Positions 21,518-26,154 of a DNA stretch of 26,154 nt are shown here, piece after piece. The position numbers were made by a program, and so were the translations under genes. This stretch comes from a virus. The notes below the pieces were generated by a model. The model saw only the letters and a list, made by a program, of their open reading frames with translations, searched no databases and was not told the DNA's origin. The stretch covers positions 1 to 26,154 of the IMG/VR virus record IMGVR_UViG_3300048592_000519. One strand, 5' to 3'. The first letter of the stretch is position 1, and every line of letters begins with the position of its first letter.

Positions 21518-22341
21518 CCAGCGCCACCATCCGCGAACTGACGCCGGGCACGGTGTACATCTACACCCCTTACAACTCCGCGTTTCTTGCCGCCTTCAAG
21601 GCCGTCATTCCCGGCGCCGACCGCCGTTGGGACCCCGACGCCCGCGTGTGGCAAGTGGCCGCCAACCACGTCCCGGCGCTGGTCGACCTGTGCCGGCGCC
21701 ACGGCATGTCGGTCGACGCGCCCGCACTGACAACCGCGGCCGCCGCCCCCACGCCCACGATTCAGGTCCTGCGCGTCAGCTACATCGGCGCGCCCAAGGA
21801 GCGCGAGGACGGCAGTTTCAGCGCCTACGGCAACACCGACGGCGAGTGGAAGCTCGTCTTCCCACAGGCCGTGCTTCAGGCGTGGTTCAACGACGGCACC
21901 GCGTCCCCGGCCGCGGCCGTGACGTTCTACGGCCTGCTGGCCGTCAAACGCACCGCCACCGAGGCCGATATCAAGGCCGCCTATCGCAAGCTGGCCAAGC
22001 GCTGGCACCCCGATGTCAACCGCGATCCCGACGCCACCACGATGTTCCAGCAACTCGGCCGCGCCTATGAGGTCCTCAGCGACCCCCAACAGCGCCGCCG
22101 CTACGACGCCGGGCTCCAGCTCGAGGCGTCAGTCACCGGCCGCCAAACGCGCACCTTGACCACCGACTACTGGCGGCCGCCGCTCCGTTGCGGCTGGCTT
22201 TCCATGTCCGGCTTCTGGCGGGTGGGGCGGTTCCATGTGCAAGAGATTCTCGGCTGGCAGGACATCACCGACGCCACCGGGCGCACGCTGGTCACCGCGT
22301 GGCCGATGGGCGCCGACACCTTCGAGGAGATTTGGGTATGA
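21514..22341 (+). CDS. J-domain protein with HARP-like N-terminal module, 275 aa
   Basis: Residues about 138-199 are a complete J domain: FYGLLAVKRTATEADIKAAYRKL, the invariant HPD (165-167), and YEVLSDPQQRRRYD. J domains recruit Hsp70 (DnaK) and stimulate its ATPase. The N-terminal 14-64 stretch (IYTPYNSAFLAAFKAVIPGA, RRWDPDARVWQVAA) resembles the HARP module of SMARCAL1-type annealing helicases and the N-terminus of T4 UvsW-like proteins, which binds forked DNA. The C-terminus is aromatic-rich, with no Zn fingers or Gly/Phe region as in DnaJ. The ATG overlaps the HNH stop (ATGA). A link between chaperone and DNA handling is suggested. Confidence 0.75.
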   Translation: MTSATIRELTPGTVYIYTPYNSAFLAAFKAVIPGADRRWDPDARVWQVAANHVPALVDLCRRHGMSVDAPALTTAAAAPTPTIQVLRVSYIGAPKEREDGSFSAYGNTDGEWKLVFPQAVLQAWFNDGTASPAAAVTFYGLLAVKRTATEADIKAAYRKLAKRWHPDVNRDPDATTMFQQLGRAYEVLSDPQQRRRYDAGLQLEASVTGRQTRTLTTDYWRPPLRCGWLSMSGFWRVGRFHVQEILGWQDITDATGRTLVTAWPMGADTFEEIWV

Positions 22342-22895
22342 ACACCACCATTGTCCCCGGCAGCATGGCCGACATCGCCCAGCGCGAGAACATCAGCCTG
22401 GCCGAATCTTTCCTAACCTGTGACGTGCTGGTCCTCATCGACCAGTCCGGCAGCATGGCCGCCCATGATGCGCCCGGCGGCCTGTCCCGGTTCGACGCCG
22501 CGCAGAACGAACTCAGCCGCCTTCAGCGCGAGAATCCCGGCCGCGTTGCCGTGGTCGAATTCAGCAACACGGTCCGCTTCTGTCCCGGCGGCGTTCCCAG
22601 CCGTGAGGGCGCTATGACCGACATGGCCGCGGCCCTTCGCTTCGCCAAGGTCGTTGACGGCGCCAGTCAGATCGTGCTCATCAGCGACGGCCTGCCCGAC
22701 AGCCAGAACGACGCGCTGGCCGTCGCCCGCACCTACACCTCACCGATCCACACCATCTACATCGGCTCGGAACGCGACACCGACGGCGGCCGCGCGTTCC
22801 TTCAGCGACTGGCGGCCGCCTGCGGTGGCCGGTCCTTCCAAAGCGACGCGCCCGGCCTGTTGGGCGCCCGCGTTGAACAACTCTTACTAGCGTAG
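22338..22895 (+). CDS. Von Willebrand factor A domain protein, 185 aa
   Basis: The protein is almost wholly a VWA domain: the MIDAS starts with DQSGSM (Asp35-x-Ser37-x-Ser39), Thr94 (EGAMTDMAAAL) is the third ligand, and SDGLPD (Asp117) the fourth, so metal binding is intact. Strands LVLID, VAVVEF, IVLISDG and HTIYIGSE alternate with helices as expected. VWA proteins often bridge partners to AAA+ or MoxR-type ATPases; no MoxR gene is present, but a P-loop protein follows. It overlaps the J-protein stop (ATGA), has GAGGAGA as ribosome site, and is cytoplasmic by lack of a signal. Confidence 0.85.
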   Translation: MNTTIVPGSMADIAQRENISLAESFLTCDVLVLIDQSGSMAAHDAPGGLSRFDAAQNELSRLQRENPGRVAVVEFSNTVRFCPGGVPSREGAMTDMAAALRFAKVVDGASQIVLISDGLPDSQNDALAVARTYTSPIHTIYIGSERDTDGGRAFLQRLAAACGGRSFQSDAPGLLGARVEQLLLA

Positions 22896-22927
22896 TTACC
22901 TGTACCCGTGCCAAGGGGAGCAGAACA

Positions 22928-24031
22928 ATGGCCTCATCATCGGCGTATCTCATGGCCCTGCACGGCATGGGGTATCAGTTTCGATACAACGAACTAACAG
23001 ACCGGGTTGAAGTGAACGGAACACCAATCAGCGACGTTATTTCGGCCGAAATCCGCACCAAAATGCGCGACGCCGGCCACAAAAGCATGACCTCCGTTGA
23101 GGACGCGTACACCGCCCACGCCTGGCAGCAATGCTACAACCCGGTCCGCGACTACCTGACGGGGCTGGTCTGGGACGGCCAGCCCTACATCGCCAAAATT
23201 GGCGACTACATCACCGACGAGCACGCCATCTTCGCCCAGTTCCTGCGCCGGTGGATGATCGGCGCCGTCGCCAAGGTCTTTCGGCCCGCGCGAAACTTCA
23301 TGCTGGTCCTCGACGGTCCGCAGGAGATCGGCAAATCCTACTTCGCCCGGTGGCTGTGCCCCAACATCCTTGACGATTACTTCATCGAGGGCGGGATCAA
23401 TCCCGACGACAAAGACACGTGGATCCGCTTGTCCAGCAAGTGGATATGGGAACTGAGCGAACTCGGCGCCACCACGCGCCGCGCCGACCGCGAGGCCCTC
23501 AAGGACTTCATCAGCCGGCAGGAGGTCGTCATCCGGCGGCCGTACGGCCGGCACGACATCGTTAAGCCCGCGCTCTCTTCCCTCATCGGCACGATCAACG
23601 AAGAAGGGCCCGGATTCCTCAACGACCCCACCGGCTCGAGCCGGTTCGGCGTCGTCACCGTCACCGGCATCGATTACGCCTACACCACCGAACTGGACAT
23701 CGACCAGCTCTGGGCCGAGGCGATGGTGGCCTACCAAGACGGCGAAAGCTGGCTGCTGACCGCCGCCGAACGCGCCACGCGCAACGCCATCAACGAAGAG
23801 TACGAGGTCGACACCCCGCTCGAGGCCCTGCTCCGCAAGCACTACAACATCGACCCCGCCGGCACCAGCTGGATCAGCGGCATCGACATCATTCAGGAGC
23901 TGGAGTTCTACGGTCTCAAGGACAACCAGCGCGCTTCGCTCATGGAGCTGGCCCGCGTGATGAAACGCGCCGGGATCGAACGCCGCCGCGTCAGCCGCGT
24001 CTGGAGCTACCGAGGAGTGACCAAACGATGA
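22928..24031 (+). CDS. VapE/VirE-family P-loop protein, 367 aa
   Basis: The product matches virulence-associated E (VirE) ATPases: QCYNPVRDYLTGLVWDG near residues 68-84, a P-loop GPQEIGKS (130-137), a KWIWELSELG (171-180) Walker B-like strand and a FISRQEVVIRRPYGRHD segment with basic residues. These superfamily members act as replicative helicases or primase partners in phages and satellites. A ribosome site AAGGGGAG lies before the ATG. The next gene is a Prim-Pol, with overlapping ATGA, the usual pairing of VapE-type helicase and primase. Confidence 0.85.
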   Translation: MASSSAYLMALHGMGYQFRYNELTDRVEVNGTPISDVISAEIRTKMRDAGHKSMTSVEDAYTAHAWQQCYNPVRDYLTGLVWDGQPYIAKIGDYITDEHAIFAQFLRRWMIGAVAKVFRPARNFMLVLDGPQEIGKSYFARWLCPNILDDYFIEGGINPDDKDTWIRLSSKWIWELSELGATTRRADREALKDFISRQEVVIRRPYGRHDIVKPALSSLIGTINEEGPGFLNDPTGSSRFGVVTVTGIDYAYTTELDIDQLWAEAMVAYQDGESWLLTAAERATRNAINEEYEVDTPLEALLRKHYNIDPAGTSWISGIDIIQELEFYGLKDNQRASLMELARVMKRAGIERRRVSRVWSYRGVTKR

Positions 24032-24864
24032 ACACCGTCCAAACCGCCGCCACCACATGGCTCGACAGCGGGATCGCTGTCATCCCCATCGCCTACCGCG
24101 ACAAACGGCCGCGCGTCCCCTCATGGCGCGAATTCCAGGACCGCCTACCCACGGCCAACGAAGTGCGCCGCTGGTTCGCGTCCCGCTTGACCAACCTCGC
24201 CATCATCACCGGGTGGCGCGGCCTGGTCGTGTTGGACTTCGACCAGCGGCCGCTCTACGACCTCTGGCGGGCGTGGGCCACCGCCACCGCCCCGGCCGTC
24301 ACCAACTCCTACACCGTCCGCACCTCACGAGGCGTACACGTGTACTACTACATCGCCGAACCCGTCCAGACCATGCGGGCCGGGACGATCGACATCAAGG
24401 CCGCCGGCGGCTACGTCCTGGCCCCGCCGTCGATCCACCCCAGCGGCGCCGCCTATGAAGTCATCACCCCGGCCGCCATCATGCGGGTGGACCGCCTCGC
24501 CGACCTGCTGCCCCCGGCGCTGTTGGAGCAACCCCCCGCGCCCGTCCGCCCGCGCCGCGTCGAGGAGCTGCCCGCATCCCCGTGGCACTCCGCCATCGCC
24601 CCCGCCCGCCTGACTGACCGCACCATCAGCGAGATAGCCGACATGCACAACCTGCTCGACCTGTTCCCCGGCGCCCAACGCCGTGGCCAACGCTACTGGA
24701 CCTGCTGCCCGCTGCACAACGACCACAACGCCAGCCTCAGCATCGACGCCGACGGCCGCCGCGCGCGCTGCTGGGCCGGCTGCCTCTGGGGGGATTACAT
24801 CGACTGGTACGCCGCGCTCAACGATTTGACCCTCAGCGCGGCCGTGGCCGAACTTAGTTGTTAA
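24028..24864 (+). CDS. Primase-polymerase with C-terminal CHC2-type zinc finger, 278 aa
   Basis: A bifunctional primase-polymerase domain spans about 1-160: the catalytic LVVLDFD (Asp70, Asp72), SRGVHVYY (His104) and DIKAAGGYVLAPPS (Asp122) motifs are all there. The C-terminal 222-262 is a zinc finger of primase type: YWTCCPLHNDH, then ARCWAGCLWGDYIDW, giving Cys227, His230, Cys248 and Cys252. In DnaG this finger is at the N-terminus; here it trails. It should lay down primers for the VapE-linked helicase. The ATG overlaps the VapE stop, with GAGGAG upstream. Confidence 0.88.
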   Translation: MNTVQTAATTWLDSGIAVIPIAYRDKRPRVPSWREFQDRLPTANEVRRWFASRLTNLAIITGWRGLVVLDFDQRPLYDLWRAWATATAPAVTNSYTVRTSRGVHVYYYIAEPVQTMRAGTIDIKAAGGYVLAPPSIHPSGAAYEVITPAAIMRVDRLADLLPPALLEQPPAPVRPRRVEELPASPWHSAIAPARLTDRTISEIADMHNLLDLFPGAQRRGQRYWTCCPLHNDHNASLSIDADGRRARCWAGCLWGDYIDWYAALNDLTLSAAVAELSC

Positions 24865-24874
24865 GGAGACACCG

Positions 24875-25057
24875 ATGAACGCACTTGACCGCCGCCGCCG
24901 CCAAATGGCCCTGACCCGCATCATCTTGTTTTTGATTCTGGCAATCGCCGTTGTCGGCCTGGGACTGGACACGCTCGACACCCGCATGCAGGCCGCCATC
25001 GCCCTGCTGCTGGGCCTGCCCCTCATCGCCGCTGTGTGGCTGAAATGGACCTCATGA
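24875..25057 (+). CDS. Small two-helix membrane protein, 60 aa
   Basis: The 60-residue frame begins MNALDRRRRQMALTRI behind AAGGAGA and has two predicted hydrophobic helices (IILFLILAIAVVGLGL and AAIALLLGLPLIAAVWL) around a short turn (DTLDTRMQ). A basic N-terminus suggests both termini inside. It has no signal for export and no cysteines. It lies between primase and methyltransferase in a cytoplasmic DNA operon. Membrane peptides here could act in lysis control, replication anchoring or exclusion; none is proven. Confidence 0.65.
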   Translation: MNALDRRRRQMALTRIILFLILAIAVVGLGLDTLDTRMQAAIALLLGLPLIAAVWLKWTS

Positions 25058-25854
25058 CCACGCCCACCGCCCGCATCATCACCGGCGACTGCCTGGACAT
25101 CATCCCGACGTTGGATGACGGCAGCATCGACCTGGTTGTCACCTCGCCGCCCTACCCCGGCCAGTACGGCAACGAGATGAACTCGCCCGCGTGGCTTTAT
25201 TGGACAAGTCGATGGCTACAGCTCCTTGAGCGCAAACTCACGCTCACCGGCGTTATCGCCCTCAACGTGGCTTTCAAACGCACCGATCGTGGCTGGTACG
25301 ATAGCCTTGTCTTCAACCTCGGCCATCCGGGATGGACCCGCTACAACATTCTCGACATCTACATCTACGGCAAATCCAACCCGCCGCCCAACGGCGCGCT
25401 CACCTACTGCGACCCGCCCGGCTGGGAATACGTGTTCATCCTGACCAATGCCAGCCGGCCGGAGGATGTCACGTTCAACCCCGTGCGGCGGCCGTACTCG
25501 GCCAACTCCCTGCGCGCCAACGGCAACCTGTACAGTTCCCGCACGGCCACCACCGAAGCCCACCCCGACGGCGCGCGCCAGACCACGCTCATGCGCTTGT
25601 CCAGCAGCGCCGACCAAAACCGGCCGCGGGCCAAGGGGATCTCGTTCCCGCGCACGTTGCCCGAACGGTTTATCCGGCAGTACACCAACCCCGGCGACAC
25701 CGTGCTCGATCCCTTTTGCGGCGTCGGCACCACTGTCCGCGTGGCCCATGAACTCGGCCGCCGGGCTATCGGCATCGAGATCGACCCCGACGAGGCCGAC
25801 ACTGCCCGGGCGTGGCTGGCCGAACCGACACAACCCGTGTTATTCAGCATCTAG
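25054..25854 (+). CDS. DNA methyltransferase, beta class (N4-C or N6-A), 266 aa
   Basis: I start at the ATG 25054 that overlaps the stop of the membrane protein (ATGA); earlier GTG/ATG codons add at most six residues. Motif IV is TSPPYP (30-35) and motif I DPFCGVGTT (219-227), in the order IV to I that marks the beta class acting on exocyclic amino groups (m4C or m6A). The SPPY catalytic motif is intact, and no target-recognition domain beyond the middle is plain. No restriction endonuclease is next to it, so it is an orphan enzyme likely to protect phage DNA or change its signalling. The specificity cannot be read. Confidence 0.88.
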   Translation: MTTPTARIITGDCLDIIPTLDDGSIDLVVTSPPYPGQYGNEMNSPAWLYWTSRWLQLLERKLTLTGVIALNVAFKRTDRGWYDSLVFNLGHPGWTRYNILDIYIYGKSNPPPNGALTYCDPPGWEYVFILTNASRPEDVTFNPVRRPYSANSLRANGNLYSSRTATTEAHPDGARQTTLMRLSSSADQNRPRAKGISFPRTLPERFIRQYTNPGDTVLDPFCGVGTTVRVAHELGRRAIGIEIDPDEADTARAWLAEPTQPVLFSI

Positions 25855-25862
25855 GAGGCCCC

Positions 25863-25904
25863 ATGAATCACGAAATCTACCTATATTTCTTGGAGATACA
25901 ATGA
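25863..25904 (+). CDS. Possible 13-aa leader ORF
   Basis: ATG 25863 follows the methyltransferase stop with a strong AGGAGG site and encodes MNHEIYLYFLEIQ before TGA. The stop overlaps the ATG of the next gene (ATGA), so translation of the leader could feed ribosomes to that gene. A peptide this short could also be chance. Confidence 0.35.
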   Translation: MNHEIYLYFLEIQ

Positions 25905-26154
25905 GCAATTTGCAAAATGACCATTACGATCTGTGGGCCGCGCTAACCTACAATGATCTCAGGAGCGAACTTGCGCGAGTTGTGGCCGTGCTTGCTTTCA
26001 TTGAGGGAGAGCATGATGGGGCCGAATATCACTGGATTGTCCAGCTTGATCAGCCTAATGTGTTCGCCTATGTAAACGGCGCGTGTGATTACACCGGCTG
26101 GGATTGTAGGTCGTGGTGCAATGTTCAGACGGGCGAAACAATAGCCGACGTTCT
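25901..26154 (+). CDS. Phage protein with CDYTGWDC-type motif, partial at right edge
   Basis: The ATG at 25901 has GGAG six bases upstream and the frame stays open to the end of the window (84 complete codons). The product begins MSNLQNDHYDLWAAL with a helix (RSELARVVAVLAFIEGEH), then HWIVQLDQPNVFAYVNGACDYTGWDCRSWCNV. The CDYTGWDC block recurs in small uncharacterised phage and bacterial proteins; its function is not known to me. The lower GC around 25860-25960 differs from the rest of the operon. The 3' end is outside the window. Confidence 0.65.
   Translation, partial: MSNLQNDHYDLWAALTYNDLRSELARVVAVLAFIEGEHDGAEYHWIVQLDQPNVFAYVNGACDYTGWDCRSWCNVQTGETIADV

Noticed and set aside
1-26154. CRISPR array, insertion sequence, rRNA or diversity-generating retroelement
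   Set aside because: No regularly spaced direct repeats, transposase, rRNA or reverse transcriptase with template repeat could be seen.

Overview
The window is about 26 kb of a temperate, long-tailed (siphovirus-type) bacteriophage with a high-GC genome. The evidence is a complete packaging-head-tail block, a tyrosine integrase beside a phage attachment site, divergent immunity genes and a recombination-replication operon. The host cannot be named from sequence alone. It must carry a selenocysteine tRNA gene (selC), because the attachment site copies the 3' half of a tRNA-Sec. GC content and general protein flavour would suit an environmental Gram-negative or Chloroflexota-like bacterium, but that is a guess.

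Layout. (1) 1-15402, minus strand, read right to left: DUF5681/small-terminase-like protein, large terminase, a 63-aa protein, portal, a 72-aa protein, a fused prohead protease-major capsid protein, small head proteins, a 708-aa repeat-rich virion protein, head-tail connectors, tail terminator, tail tube, two tail-assembly proteins, tape measure, a distal-tail-like protein and the start of a further tail gene leaving the left edge. Most genes overlap or nearly touch, so translation is probably coupled. There are two candidate promoters, before the terminase pair and before the portal. (2) 15493-17147: integrase (minus), a nested inverted repeat, a 67-bp tRNA-Sec 3' fragment taken as attP, and a non-coding repeat region with an AT-rich tract (candidate origin and/or integrase arm sites). 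(3) 17148-18269: a leftward lysogeny operon with an XRE repressor, a 39-aa membrane peptide and an exported protein of unknown role. A doubtful 51-aa ORF converges on it. (4) 18270-26154, plus strand: a near-consensus promoter, a ribbon-helix-helix regulator, an SSB-like protein, an ERCC4/XPF nuclease, a RecT-like annealing protein, an HNH-AP2 endonuclease, a HARP-like/J-domain protein, a VWA protein, a VapE/VirE ATPase, a Prim-Pol primase with C-terminal CHC2-type zinc finger, a two-helix membrane protein, a beta-class DNA methyltransferase, and a last gene cut by the right edge.

How it fits together. Packaging and structural genes run left from the integrase, and immunity and replication genes run right from the att site. 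An integrated prophage would have host DNA on one side of att; here both sides are phage-like, so the window most likely represents the free, circular or virion form. Lysis genes and the tail tip/fibres are not in the window. The least ordinary parts are the in-frame internal start inside the protease-capsid fusion, the HARP-J and VWA pair inside the recombination operon, the exported proteins behind the repressor, the iteron field beside attP, and the structured leader of the portal gene.
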